Source: Asterochloris sp. CNOR1 (taxonomy: Eukaryota > Chlorophyta > Trebouxiophyceae > Trebouxiales > Trebouxiaceae). Taken from it: a DNA stretch of 64,000 nt. Both the position numbers and the translations under genes were made by a program. Below are positions 24,335 through 36,716 of the stretch, piece by piece; positions within the stretch are counted from its first letter, which is position 1, and the number at the start of each line of letters is the position of its first letter. Below the pieces are notes generated by a model, which was not told where the DNA came from, ran no database searches, and worked only from the letters and a program-made list of their open reading frames with translations. The stretch spans positions 1,922,001-1,986,000 of the forward strand of contig OZ017747.1 of the NCBI GenBank assembly GCA_963969365.1. The letters are read 5' to 3'.

Positions 24335-25996
24335 TCAGGTTTCTTGAGAGCCCAGATCGATTTGGCAGGCAGGCTCACCATAGCAGATCAGTAATTCATG
24401 GCCTGCAGGGACAGGCTTGTACGTCCACAGCTCCATGCGGAACTCCTGCAGCATTGGGCTGACTAGTACAACATGGCTTTGGGCCATACTGATGTGCTGC
24501 TCTGCAGACTACCCAACACCAGCAGGGCCTCACATCAAGGTTCTCGATCCATTCGACATTTGGGTGCCCTTCCCCCTCGCTGGGCTCGTTGATCAGATGG
24601 GCCAGGAAGGGCTTCCAGCGAGGATTGTCATTGACATCCTCTAAGGGATCCATGGTCCAATCTGCCGCCAGGGCAGAAGGTGGCAGTCTATGGAGAGGAG
24701 CAGAGCATAGGCAACAGACATGCAAGCTGCACTCACTGCTTGCAGCCAGGGCGCTGCTGTGTCTGCAAATTGGGCGGGTCGCAGGAGATAGTAGTTCAGG
24801 CAGCTTAGGCTTTTCACACCTTGTGGAAGCTGTGTGCCTTCATTGAGCTTGTTCCATGCCAAAGTAATGGGCATCATGGAGAGCCCATACCTGCAAGTTT
24901 GAGCATTAAAGAAGGGTGCCACAGCATGCTCTGCACACAGGCAATGGCATTGTGCTCAGGACGGCCAGTCATAACAATCATTGTGCTGGTGCGCCTCACG
25001 TGGCATTTGTCTCGCCTGCAGTCGACCAGCTGGTGGGTCAGTAATGCCTGTTGCAGATCAGGCCGATGTCCACAACCTGCATGCTCCAGCAGCAGCACTC
25101 CAGCAGCAAATGAGCTGCAAAGCCCCACCTCGGTCCATCATGGTAGAGTACTCGCTGGTCAGGTATATGTTGCCGCCATAGATTCCCACAAAGGTGTGAG
25201 GAGGAAGATTCTCACGTGCGACCACTGCACGCCCCTTGAAGGGGTGGTCGTGCACAACGGCAACCTTTGGGTTGCTGATGACTGCAGGTAAACACAGCCC
25301 AGGTCAGCATGCATACAGCTGCCACATAATCTGAACCCAGCTGGACACAAGATTGGATACAAGGGCCCACAACTCCTTGACCACTCTTGAGCCAGCCCAA
25401 CATGCTCAGGCAGTGTGCCCGCACTAGCACTTGCCTGTCTTTGGCCCAAAGAAGGCCTTGTCCATGACCAGCACAGGCTCCCCTGGGCCTGTGTGATTCA
25501 TGCGCTCGATCAGGAGCTTCACGGTGTTCGGCTGTGGTCTACAGGTCTTGGACTGCGCCCTCTGCTCTTCGAAATCATGCCATGATTCCCCAGAGCTGAA
25601 AACATCAGTGTTGCCCCAGTTGAAGCTGAATGCCAGGGGCTGGACGAGCCACACAGCCGCTATTAACAGTGCAAGCACTGCAAGGGCACCAGCTGCTAAC
25701 AGTCTGAAATCGAGCTGCTGCAGAGGTGCAGGTGCAGGCCTGCGAGGTGCCAGCTTGGGGCTGGTGGGGGAACTGGGATCTGCAGCAAGCTTGCCAGGGG
25801 CAGCTCCTGCTCCGACTTGCCTGCGAGGCCCAATCTTGGCAGACTGATTTAGCTGCTGGATGCAACCGTTGCACCGTTGACCAAGTCATTGACCTGATCT
25901 AGGCCAACTTGGCGCCTCTCTTCCTGCTTGCCCTAACTCACGTGGAAGCCAGCTGAAGCCACACCAACTCCTGTCCCTCAGCGGCGGCAGCAGCAT
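24335..25996 (-). CDS. SET-domain protein with N-terminal membrane segment
   Basis: The SET domain, typical of protein lysine methyltransferases, is read from several exons. About 25107-25280: VISNPKVAVVHDHPFKGRAV, then RENLPPHTFVGIYGGN, the usual SET opening. About 24860-24900: YGLSMMPITLAWNKLNEG. About 24500-24655: FLAHLINEPSEGEGHPNVEW, matching the RFINHS-PNVEW block. About 24335-24440: YKPVPAGHELLICYG, matching GEELLxxYG, ending at 24335. A long 5' exon (about 25440-25850) starts with a Pro/Ala-rich stretch, then a clear membrane helix (LLAAGALAVLALLIAAVWLV). The ATG at 25996 (MLLPPLRDRSW) splices in phase to it, but this first junction is my weakest call. A GC donor (GCAAGT) ends the long exon. 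The canonical NHS motif is LINEP here. Substrate unknown. Confidence 0.68.
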
Positions 25997-26161
25997 TTAG
26001 ATTCCTTGGCAAAACGCTCTGTATGTGCTGATCACTGCAGCCAGCGGCCCAGATCTGTGCCCGTCTTGCGCCTGACTAAGGCATTGCAGTGCTGAGAGTC
26101 TCTCAGCAAGGCAGCAGCTGACAAGACAATCATAAGGCAAGGGCAGGAGGCAGGAGAAGGG
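25997..26161. promoter_or_regulatory. Divergent promoter interval (SET gene / eIF3d)
   Basis: 165 bases separate the two ATGs, which point away from each other. A shared promoter is inferred from spacing alone. Confidence 0.4.
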
Positions 26162-29100
26162 ATGCCGGCAAACTTCAAGGTCCCTGCAGTGGAGGACAAT
26201 GCTGATGGATGGGGCCCAACTACTGTGCCTGAGCAGCTGGAGGGCATCCCCTATGCTCCCTTCACCAAAAGCGAGAAGATAGGGCGCATCTCAGACTTCA
26301 CTCAGTCTGGCTTCAACAAATATGGAGGTGTGTGCTTCTTCTACTGTGCATGCTGACGGCTCTTTGCCGCAAGCAGCGCACCGCAATTTCACATGACACT
26401 GGTCAGACTCTGCTGCTGGCCTGTGCAGGGCGGTATGGCAAGGACCAGGCACCCGGTGTCTCCGTGTTCAATTTCTTCCACAATGAAGAGGTAGGCTCTC
26501 TGCCAGACCACCTGGGGCTAGACGGCAGTCAGCATGCAGCTTGACCAAGTGCGTCCAGAGAAGGTGCCCACCAGAAGGGCAGTCCTTGTGTATTGTGCCA
26601 GGCAGTTGCACTCACCACAAGAAGAAAGACCGCCACTTGTGCCCTGGCGAAGGGCTTTGGTTGTGCCCTTTGTGCATCGGCTCCATCCCCACTGATGCCT
26701 GTGCTGCCTGCCCAGCATTTACACAAGTACAAGTCTCGTTCACTTGCGCCAATGCTGCCACCGCCTGTCCCTGCAGGAGGATTCCTTTCACTTGGTGGAC
26801 AATCGCCCAACGATGAAGACCCGGGGGGCACGGCGCTTCCAGCCGCGCTTCATGCGCCGCGACGTGGCCCAGGCACGCGGGCAGGAGGTGACGCAGCCCC
26901 AGCAGCGCACCAAGGGCCGCCAATTCAAGCCCTGGCAGATGGGGCGGGACCAGGGTCGGGTGAGTGCGTGCCAGGCACCCTCGGCCCTGCTGGAGCAGAG
27001 CTGCGCGGTGCCGGGGTTTCATTGGGGAGGCAGCTTGTGCTTGCCTAGCAGACGCAGCTGTGCAGGGCACATTTTCCGTGTGGGGCTTGCATCGAGCAGG
27101 CAGCTTAAGCTTGCCATGCACCCACTGTCACGCTTGGCACGGTCAGTTGGACCTGACATTGAGAAGGCTGGGGAGCTCAAATTATGCCTGCACCTTGTAT
27201 GGAGTCCAACTGGAGCTTGTTGTGCCATTGTCTGTGCAAAGCAGGCGCTTGCACCACTGCAATCGGCCGTCATGCAGTGTGCACCAGGCAGAAGCCATTG
27301 CGGCACAGAACCTGGGTAATGTCGGCTGAGCTGGACCTTCTTGTTCCTGCGCTGCAGCCCGTGAACTACAGCAGCTCAGTGGACATCAGGCCAGAGTGGA
27401 GCGTGGTGGAGCAAATTCCATTCTCCAGCCTGACCAAGCTCAACTTCACAGTGGCCAAGCCTGAGGAGGTCACTTGCTGCACACACCATTGTGCTTTCTG
27501 TGTTGCAGAGTTGCACTTGTTTGGCAGGGGGCTGAGGAGCCGCTTCCTGCATAGACCCCTGGCGCAGCCTGCTGAGCGGTGCCGGTTGACTTGGGGGCAC
27601 CCAATAACTTGGACAAGCTCCCTGCCGCAGCCACACTCAAAAACTTGGCATGCATCTTGCCGGCTGCCTGCAAGCTGCCAGTGCACGAGCAACTCTCTCG
27701 CACACTTGAAGGCTGGGTTGGCATCGAGGGGTCCCTGTGGCAGCCACTGGTGTCCAGACCTCGCCTGTCTGCTGCTCCCTGTGCTTTTGTGCGGAAGGCA
27801 TCGCGCATCGCGTGGATCCCTTCTCGCAGATCATGTTCTGCGGCGTGCTTGAGTACTATGATAAGAGCTACGACCGTGTGACCCCCAAGGCGCCCTGCCC
27901 CCTGCGCAAGACTACACGCGTCTTCCGCAGCGTCACCACCTCCGATGACCCCATCATCCGGTGAGCTGCTGGGGCCCGGCTGGGTGTCCTGTCAGGGAGT
28001 TGCAGGGAGTGGCAGCCACGTTGTGCCATGCAGCTGTAGTTGCCCCATGGCCGACTATGCCTGTAGCCAGCTGCAGGGTCTGGTGTGCTCATCCTGCATT
28101 GGCCTGGTGTCTGGGCCTTCCCAGGCATGACAGCAGCTTCCCGGGCGCGCCCTTTGCCGGGCCTGAGCTGGCAGGGAGGCTGTGCAGGCTGACCATCCCT
28201 GGCTCCCTTGCAGGAAGCTGGCCAGCGAGGACCAGGCTCGTGTCTTCATCACTGACGCCCTGTTGACTACTCTGATGTGCGCACCGCGCTCAGTTTACTC
28301 CTGGGACATTGTGGTCACCCGTGCAGGTGTGCCCTGGGACAGTCATCAAGCGCTGTGCTGCATCCTGACAGAAACATGCCTGCCAGTGTTGTCATGTTCC
28401 TCGCCTGGTTGTGCACTAAATTGCCAGACTTTGTGCTTTCAGCTCAACGGGAGGCGGCTCAGCATCACCTGTCAGGCTGCCATGCCTGCCTGGCAACGTG
28501 TTCTGCTGCAACCTGTTCAGTAGCTGCTGCCATGCTTCTGCCCCTGGCCCATTTACGTTAATGCAGTGGCCCACGCTGCTGTGCCTGCTCCCGCCCTGCA
28601 GGCGACAAGCTGTTCTTCGACAAGCGGGACGGCAGTAACCTGGAACTGCTGACTGTCGCTGAGACAGCGCCAGAGGCAGTCCCTGAGGACAAAGACAACA
28701 TCAATGGCGTGCAGCACCTCAGCATTGAGGCCACCGCCACCAACCAGGCCTTCTCTCAGCAGGCAGGTCCCCCTTCCAACCTGCTGCACTGGGATCTGCC
28801 CAACCCGCCCCTTCGTTATGCTGGGCGTCTGCTGTACTGTGACTGTCCAGGCTTGCGCAAGCTGGCTTCAGCACCAAGGCTGTCTCCAGCAACCTGGCCT
28901 TCTGTTGGAACGCTTGTCCTGGCAAAGCTTGTGATGCTTGGTCTGGATGTGGTGCTGCTGCACATGCCATCCAGTGCTGCTCTTGTGCTGGGGCCTGTCT
29001 GCAGGTCTGGGACGCTCTGGAAACTCTGAAAAGATCACCACCGCTTGACCTGCTGCCACAGGTGCTTGTCAGCAGCGGCAAGAAGTTCAAGTGCGGTGCC

Positions 29101-31406
29101 CCCCACCCCTTCGTAAACCCTGAGTCCAACGAAGAGCTAGCTGCGACAGCCTACCGGTGAGGGCTGCCAGACCGTCCTCCCTGCTGTGCCCGGGGCCCCA
29201 GCTCTGCCTGAGGGTGTCAGTGGGGTTGCGTCTGTCAGGATGTTGGCTGAGCTGGTGCCTCCTTGTGCCTGGAATTGCCAACGTCTGGGCTCAAAGCCCT
29301 GCCCTGTATGTGGCTTGAGAGCGTCAGCCCTGCCAATGTGCATGTCTGTGCATCAGGCCGTCTTGCTGCCGGCGTGCAGGCAATGCATCACAGGTTGTGG
29401 GCCACTGGTCTTGGCCTGCAGGCACTGGCCATCACACCTGCTGGGGTGCAGGCATGGCAAGTGCCAGGTGTCAGGGGCCCTGCATGCTCCCAGATGAGCT
29501 TGCCCTGGTGTGGTTGCAGGCACCTGGTGTCTGGTGTGAACTGCACCTCGCCCCAGGCCTGCGGGCCCTGCATGCAGCCCCCCGCATCATCCCCCCGCCC
29601 CCCCCCCCCCCCCCCCCCCCCCTCCCCTCCACCCCTTCTCCCAATGCCAAGCTCTCACGCCGGGCCTGCAGGTATCGTAAGTACAAGGTGTCGGAGGATG
29701 TGCAGTTGGTGGTGCGCTGCGAGGTGGACGGCGTGATGACCCACAAGGGGCAGGACGAGTTCCTCTCCATCAAGGCGCTGAACGAGTATGACCCTAAAAT
29801 CACAGGTGAGCAGGGAACCTTGGGGCTTGCCAGTGGGCAGGCGCTGCTACCTCCTGGCGCTCGCAAGTGCGATCTACCCCAGCATCACAGGGGAACGGCA
29901 AGCCACAAGCCAGTGCTGCCACAACATCTGAGGAGCCTGTGCCTGTGCCTGCTGGCAGATGAGTGGAAGTCCATCAACTTGATACAGAAGATGTTGGCCA
30001 GAAGGGTCTGCTGCCAGTGCTGGGCAGGCGCTGGCACTTTGCGGCTCCCAGCAGGCATGCACCTGCTGACAGGCGGGCGTGAGCTGGCACCTCACGGCCT
30101 TGCCAGCCAGGTGCAGGCAGGCTGCAGCAGCTGGCAGACCTGTACGCAGCAGACCGCAGGCAGCTGTCAGCCAATGCACTGTGGACGTCAGCCATGTGCT
30201 GGACATGAGTCGCAGGCCGAGCCCTGCAAAGTGCTCAGGCATCCAAGTCTCACCTGCATGTGACCTGCAGGCTTCACCCATCAAACTGCATGCAGCCAGC
30301 TGGACACCTGCATGTGTGCTGTGCAGGTGTTGACTGGCGGCAGAAGTTGGATGCGCAACGTGGCGCAGTGCTGGCCACGGAGCTGAAGAACAATGCCAAT
30401 AAGTTGGCAAGGTGGACGGCAGCCGCAATGATATCAGGGACTGAGCTCATCAAGCTGGGCTACATCAGTCGGCACCACCCACGGGAAAACAGGCACCACA
30501 CCATCCTGGGCACTCAGGTGTGCTTTGGCAGGGGCCTATGCAGAGTGCATGTCCCTCACAGAGCACCACACCATTATTGGCACACTGACAAGAATCTGGA
30601 AAGTGTGTCAGCGTGGTGCAACCAAGGTGCTGCACATGGCAGAAAGCGCTGGAGGAAGACGCCAGCCGCATGCAAGCATGTTTGCCACGCTGTGTCAACA
30701 GTGCAGTCCCTTACTGCCTGGATGCATCTGCAGCTTCAGCAAGCTGTCATACTGTAGCTGGGCATGATCACCCAATGCCCTGAGGCCGCCCTTTATATCT
30801 CAAAATGCTGCATGGGGCCACATAGACTGTGCTGTCTGCTGCAGGTCTGCAAGTCCAAGGACTTTGCTCAGCAGATCAACCTGAACATGGACAACTGCTG
30901 GGGAATTGTGCGCGCCCTTGTGGACCTGTGTCTGAACCTGGACGAGGGCAAGTACCTCCTCGTCAAGGAGCCCAACAAACCCATCATCAGATTGTACAAT
31001 GTCCCCGGGGACTCATTCACCCTTGAGCAGGTGGGGTATACCTTCACTTTCAAGGTCCTGGGCCTCAATGGTTGACAATTCAGCAAGCGCTTCGCTGCCA
31101 CCTGGCTGCAAAGTTGGCCGTGCTTGCTGTCAGTCTGGCAGAGCAGGGCGTCTCATTGTGGCACATTCACACCTGATCACCCCAGCAAGGCGCTGTGTAC
31201 TTGTTGCTTGTGTGATGCCTTCTTGACAGCTGCCTTTCAGCTTGGTAGGGGGTGCAGATGCTCTTCGCATGAGTACTATGCCCACTTTTCCATGCCTGCT
31301 CTCCTAGCTGCTGCAGAATTACTCAGAGGAGCCCATTCAGGAAGATGAAGAGGCACCTGAGGCTGATGTTGGGCAGGAAAAGGTAGAGGACAAGGACGAC
31401 GAGTAG
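26162..31406 (+). CDS. EIF3D: Translation initiation factor eIF3 subunit D
   Basis: Twelve exons splice in phase to 540 residues, close to the usual eIF3d length: 26162-26327, 26429-26490, 26777-26959, 27358-27468, 27830-27960, 28214-28326, 28602-28762, 29062-29156, 29672-29805, 30327-30517, 30845-31030, 31317-31406. eIF3d is a peripheral subunit of the 43S preinitiation eIF3 complex and binds certain capped mRNAs. Diagnostic stretches are [20 protein letters not shown] near residue 10, [61 protein letters not shown] and [14 protein letters not shown], with an acidic tail ending DKDDE. Intron 7 has a GC donor (CAG/GCAGGT); using the GT four bases later would shift the frame. A TGTAA signal follows the stop. 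Confidence 0.95.
29598..29622 (+). repeat. 25-base poly-C run in eIF3d intron 8
   Basis: An uninterrupted run of 25 C residues lies about 50 bases upstream of the acceptor of exon 9 and inside a C-rich tract. The length may be a sequencing minimum or error, since homopolymers this long are unstable. Confidence 0.8.
30490..30592 (+). repeat. Exon-edge copy in eIF3d intron 10
   Basis: The end of exon 10 (AGGCACCACACCATCCTGGG at about 30491-30510, then the donor) is repeated at about 30561-30580 as AGAGCACCACACCATTATTGG, slightly shifted. It is a decayed donor-edge copy. Confidence 0.6.
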
Positions 31407-31467
31407 TCAATGTGCAGTGGGGCAGCTTTTTCCATATCCCTTGAATAGTCTAGAAATCCGCAAACAT

Positions 31468-31472
31468 TGTAA
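31468..31472 (+). terminator. TGTAA poly(A) signal of eIF3d
   Basis: TGTAA is the standard green-algal polyadenylation signal. It lies 62 bases after the eIF3d stop and within the 128-base gap to the converging pyruvate decarboxylase gene. Confidence 0.55.
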
Positions 31473-31534
31473 AGTGACCTTTTGCAGCGTCTGGCATCAG
31501 GACTGTGGGCCTCTGAAATGCCATACTCAGAATG

Positions 31535-34500
31535 TCACTGGGGATTTGGTGGGCGGTTGTTGGCAGCTGCGACCCTGGATCCCCACTCCAGCAGCTCCTT
31601 GCTGGTGTCATTCTTGTCAATGATGACTTCCAGAAAGCACAGCCTGCAGGCAACCAGGATAGGCTGCAGCTGGCTTTATGGCTCAATCACACAAAACTAC
31701 AGCTGCAGTAGAGGGCAGGACAGGCTCTTCGAGAGGACATTTGCTGCAACAGCAGCAGACACACTGTGCAACATGGACTTCCATGAGTGCAGCTGCGGGG
31801 ATGCGCACTTGTCTTCGTGCTCTGTCTCTGCCGCATGAATGGCTTCCTGCAGCTCCTCCTCAGTCTTCACCTGCAGATCCCAGGGCCAACGCGTGAGCAG
31901 TGGCAGATGCAAGCTGACCAGACAGCACACCCTCTATTCTGGGGCTGCAGCAGGAGCTTATGCAACAGTGGAAGGAAACAGGAGTGCAAGCAGGACCAGC
32001 ATGAGGCTGGGCAGGCCAGCCTGAGACAATGGCCTGCGACAGCCCAGCTCACCACAGTTGTGAAGACATTGCCAGCGCCATTGTCCATTGCAGAGACCAC
32101 CTTGGCGTATGACCACACTGCAGCATGGCAGCAGAGTGCCTCATATTGATATGACATGCAAAAATCTTGGTGTCTCAGGTGCCCACCTGGAATGTAATTG
32201 TAAGGCCTGCAGGTGAAGATGATGGCGTCAGAGCAGGCCTGATTGCTTCCTATCAGTTTGGCACAGCTTCGTTGTGCACAGCCTGTGACAGGTGTGCAGG
32301 TGCCTCACCCGTCATGTATCTGCACTTCTATAGTATATGACGCGTTGTTCAGGAGGAAGACAACTGCAGCAGTGGTGAGAACAGTGGGACGATGGGCCCC
32401 AGCGTGTGTTGCGCTTGCGTCAAATGCTTCACTATGTTGCCACGCCGCTGGGCAACTCAGGTAACTACAGGAGCTGCCCTGTCACTATGTTGATTACCTG
32501 GATTCAGCTTGTACCTCATGACAGTGGAAATGTCCTGCAGGCAGGTGAGAAGGTCACTCAGAACCAGACATACGGCATAGGGCAGTGCGGAGACTGGAGA
32601 ATTGCTGCGGCCGTTCCTGCACATGCAACATAGTTGTGGACAGAGGCAGTACAGCAATGGCAACCCAGCGAGCACGTGCTGATCAGTGGCCGCAATTACC
32701 CCTCAGGCCACCGACCTGGGCTGTGACCTGGAAGGAGCCATCCCCTATGCAGGCAATGACCCTCTTCTTGCCGCGCAGGGCAGCTGAGTAGCCAAGCAGC
32801 GCTCCCACTGACCATCCAATGCTGCCATATTGCATCTGCAGAGCAGGGGGTGTCAGCAGCAGTCTGCAGGGACGAGTGAACAGCAGAGTGAGAGGGGTTC
32901 CAACTCACCTGGAAGTCATACCTGCAAACAAGCAAAGGTGTGTCAGTGCAGCACAAAGTGAGGCAACCTGCCACAGACAGGCCAATAAGCTGCCCCATGA
33001 GGCAGGGGCCCACCCAGTGCAGGTACCAGGCAAGGACTCACATGCAGCCCTCTGGCAGCTTCAGCTTCTGCCCATTGAACCAGGCGTCCCCAGTCTCTGT
33101 GATGACAGCTGACTGGGAGGTCAGCATGCCCTGCACCCCACTGCACCGTCTTAGCCAGGATGCTGACTCAAACTGTAGTTGACGGACAAGCAAAGGAAGG
33201 TCTGCAATGAGGGTGCCCGCCGAGGATGTCTCACCTGGACATGCTTGAACAGATTGTTTGTGCGCAAGGGGGTGCCAGGCTCCTGTGCAGGGACCTCAGG
33301 TGAGGGCATGTACCTGCAGCAGGCATGCACCAGGGCAAGTCCCTCACGCAGTAAGACATGCAAGGCCATGATGCAAGATGGTTTGACGCCCGCACACAAC
33401 ACTCTGGACTGTCCTTCCATGGTGCAGAATCTGTCAGCAGAGCTTACAGCACATGCCCTCATACGCTGCCAGGGCAACACCCAAGAGTGGGTGCATGCGC
33501 AACACATCTACAGATGGTGGAGGGCCTGCCCAAGATGGACTAGCCCATGCAGGCATGTGTGTGGGGGTAGATGCCTACAGGTGTTGCAGAGCCAGCCTAA
33601 AGTGCCGCCAAGCAGCCCTCAACGGATGCACAGCACATCTCTGCATGCTGCAGGGCCTGCTCACATGCGCTGGTAGTTGTCAAAGGCCTGACTGTTGGGC
33701 TTGAGCTCCTTTGCCAGCTCGTGCAGGAAGTCAGACATCAGCACGCAGCCAAATGTGGCCTTGCCTGCAACTGTCACCCTGAAGTCCTGGATCTGCAGGC
33801 ATGGCACCAGCAGGCCTGGAGCTCCCAAATTGTGCAGGCTGCGGCAAGGTACCCACTGGACCATTGCCATGGGCAGCATTGCAAACACCTCCCAAGATTC
33901 CCTGGCTGACAGGTGCTGATGTGGCGCAACAGGGGCAGCCAGCAGAAGCAACACGCTGCCATCAAGCTCACATCGACCATCTTCTCCTGCTTTAGCAGCA
34001 GGGAGTACCCTACTGAGCTGTAGTCATTCTGAACTGCTCCAGCAAAGATATATGCATCTGATGCCTGCACAGCAGGGATACCGTAATGGTCGGGCATGCA
34101 TGAAGATGCTATTATTGCTATTGGCTGTGGCTGTTGCAGCAGCTCTGAGGCCAACGACGCATGTGTGGGCAAGCCCTGTGCAGTGCAGACCCGTGGGGGC
34201 CACCTGAAGTGCCTCTGCCCACCTCGACAATCTCGACAGTGAATGGTGTTGACACTTGGCCCCAATATGAGCCAATGAAGCGAGGGTGAGTCTCTGGGAA
34301 GAAACTCTTTGCATTGGGCATCACTGCCACTGGGTATTCAGCTGCATCAGGGGGCAGAAGAGTGGCACCATTTCAGCTGACACGTATCACTGCGTAAACA
34401 TGACATCTTTGTAGAAAGAGTGGGGCAGAGCTACTTGGGATCCAGCTGCCCCCGGCAGGGCAGCAGGCACACATGTGGGCTCAATGAGCCACAATGCATG

Positions 34501-36423
34501 GCTGCGCATGGCTCATTGAGCCCACTTGGGATCCAGCTGCCCCCGGCAGGGCAGCAGGCACACATGTGGGCTCAATGAGCCATGCGCAGCCATGCATACG
34601 CAGCATTGCAGCCCTCACATGCTTCCGCCACCTCCATGAACTGCTCCTGGGCTTTGCAGGGCCACCGCACCTTGACGCCTGCGACCATCACCTGCAGAGG
34701 GCAGTGTGCAGCCTTGAACAAGCCTTCTGCTTGCTGCACGACAGATTGGCTGCAGCTAGCCCAGCAGCATCAGTCTCCTGCTACAGACCTTTTCAGGCAC
34801 CTCAAGACTATGACAGGTATGTGTGAATTGTAAAGGATAGACGCTGATGGCCCCTGAAGCAAGGTTCCCAGGGCCTGTGCTGGGTCACAGGTGAACTGAG
34901 CTTGAAGGTGCCTCCCGCACGCTCACCGGGCGCGTGGCCTTGTTGAGGAAGCCTGCAGCCTCCTTGACAGCTGCACGAAGGCTTTGGGGGTTGGAGAGAC
35001 GCGGGAACAGGGAGAAGGGGACAGTGGGGGTCTCGAAGGTCGGATGAGACAAGCCTGCCAGGTTGCAGCAGATGCTGATGTACACTGGCTTGCTCTGGCG
35101 CATTGCATTGGCGACGGCCCTGTCGATGAGGGCGTGCCCTTGTTCCACATTCTGGATGATCACCTGCAGAGGCCAGGCCTTTAGCTGGCGTAGGTGGTGA
35201 ATGCAGATCGATGGTCGCGCGCGTGCAGCGGCCAGGCTGTCCCAACCCTGTTGGCTGCAAGGTGTGAATACTGTGGTTGCTTGTGTGTGCTGCCCACCTG
35301 GTCGCAGGTGACCTCCCTGAAGCACCTGCGTCAAGGCAGCAGCAGTGACTCAGCAGCATAGTTTGGCAGCAGGCCAAGTCAGGCTTGGCCTTTGATGGCA
35401 CGTGTGGATGCAGAGGTGTAGCCGCTGGCAGAGTGCGGCAGCACCCCAATTCCTCAGGAGCTGTGAGAGATGTGGGACGGAATAGGCGCAGTCCAGACCC
35501 ACCTGAACTCCTGCATGGAGAAGGGTCAAGCTTGACGCATGACACTCCTGGAGGAAAGCAGGCAGAAGCTTCAAAGGCTACGCACCCACCTGCATGAAAT
35601 CGGTTTCGCCAATAGTGTGGTGCAGGATCCTGGTGGTGCCAAAGTCATTGCTGCAGCCAAGGTGGGTCAGCAATGCTGGAGACCAGCTCCAATATCAACA
35701 GGCCAGGGCCTGAGGGGTCTAGATGAGGCAAGCTCAGGCTCTCAAGAGCCTTATTGCAGACAGGCTCACCTGTTGGGCCCACCCACAACGCAGATGACTG
35801 GGAGGTCTTCAGAGTAAGCCCCAGCAATGGCATTGATCACACTGAGGCCACCCACTGTGAAGGTAACCACACAGCATCCTACTCCCTTGGCTCTGGCATA
35901 GCCATCTGCTGCATAGCCAGCATCTGCGGGCAGCACAGGCGGGGTCAGCTGCAACAGCCAAGCAATGGCTGGCCCTCGTCAAGTCAGCCACTGGCATGAT
36001 GGCTTACTGAGCTCGTTGCAGGTGTTTATCATGTTCAGCTTGGGCTCTGCAAGAAGCTGGTCTAGCAGGAGTAAATTGAAGTCTCCTGCAGGATATGAGT
36101 TCAGTTAACTTTGGCCAAGAAGCTTCAGGTTGCATGCCTCAAGCCAAGCTGAGCAGCGTCCAGCTATCAGCCCAAGCCAGACTGAGTGGCCCAAAATATT
36201 CATCTTGATGCCACCCATCCAAGGCAGCAAAGACCAGGGCTCACCAGGGACTGTGAACCAGTCCTGCAGGGCAGCATGCTGAGATGAGTAACCCAAATGC
36301 ATGAGATGACATAGCTGCGTGCTCCGAGCTTGCCTGATGTTGGAATCCAATGTTGATGGCTCTCACCTTGACACCAACCTCGGCCAGGCGTGAGGCAAGA
36401 TGCATACCCAAGGTGCGCCCCAT
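31535..36423 (-). CDS. PDC: Pyruvate decarboxylase
   Basis: A thiamine-diphosphate enzyme that converts pyruvate to acetaldehyde and CO2 in fermentation. Exons run leftward from the ATG at 36423 ([19 protein letters not shown]), followed by [18 protein letters not shown] near 36020-36090, [15 protein letters not shown] and [20 protein letters not shown] near 35780-35930 (with the active-site Glu in the preceding NEL), [12 protein letters not shown] near 35600, and [19 protein letters not shown] near 35050. Later come [20 protein letters not shown] near 34000, [17 protein letters not shown] near 33070, [20 protein letters not shown] and the ThDP-binding motif [10 protein letters not shown] near 32710-32830, and [15 protein letters not shown] near 32320. 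The C-terminus [20 protein letters not shown] ends PPNPQ at TGA 31535, exactly as in plant and fungal enzymes. No targeting peptide is obvious. Exon limits are approximate. Confidence 0.93.
34433..34597. repeat. 59-bp direct repeat with 31-bp inverted arms in a PDC intron
   Basis: Perfect 59-base direct copies lie at 34433-34491 and 34524-34582. Between them, 34495-34525 is the exact reverse complement of 34567-34597 (arms starting ATGCATGGCTGCGCATGGCT). The transcript could fold into a long hairpin with a 41-base loop. The segment lies in an intron of the pyruvate decarboxylase gene, between the exons near 34300 and 34920. Confidence 0.9.
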
Positions 36424-36716
36424 TGCAAAGCTCTGCTGCAGGCTTCTGTGTTGATCTGGAAGTTAAGTGCCTGATCGATCGCACGATGGCCACGAAAAGC
36501 CCTTGACCTCTTTGACTTCTTAGCTATAGCTCCGGAACCAAGGAAGGGGAGCCAACATTTCCCCTGGCTTACAGCACAAGCATTGTAGTCCAACAAGCAC
36601 AAATAGGGTTATGAGCAGCACAAACAGAGTGAGGGCCTGAAGAGATGACACTGCTGCATTTCAAAATTTGTCGCTTGCCACTGGCTTGGATATAGGGGTG
36701 CAATGCTGCCAGAAGA
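36424..36716. other. Gap between PDC start and downstream end of the phosphatase gene
   Basis: About 290 bases with no coding signal. It should contain the PDC promoter and the 3' UTR of the upstream minus-strand gene. Confidence 0.35.

Noticed and set aside
26529-27121. Overlapping minus-strand frames antisense to eIF3d exon 3
   Set aside because: The plus strand carries a perfectly phased eIF3d exon here; the antisense frames have no homology features.
34433-34597. Miniature inverted-repeat transposon
   Set aside because: The inverted arms are not at the ends of the repeated unit and no target-site duplication is visible, so I list it as a complex repeat only.
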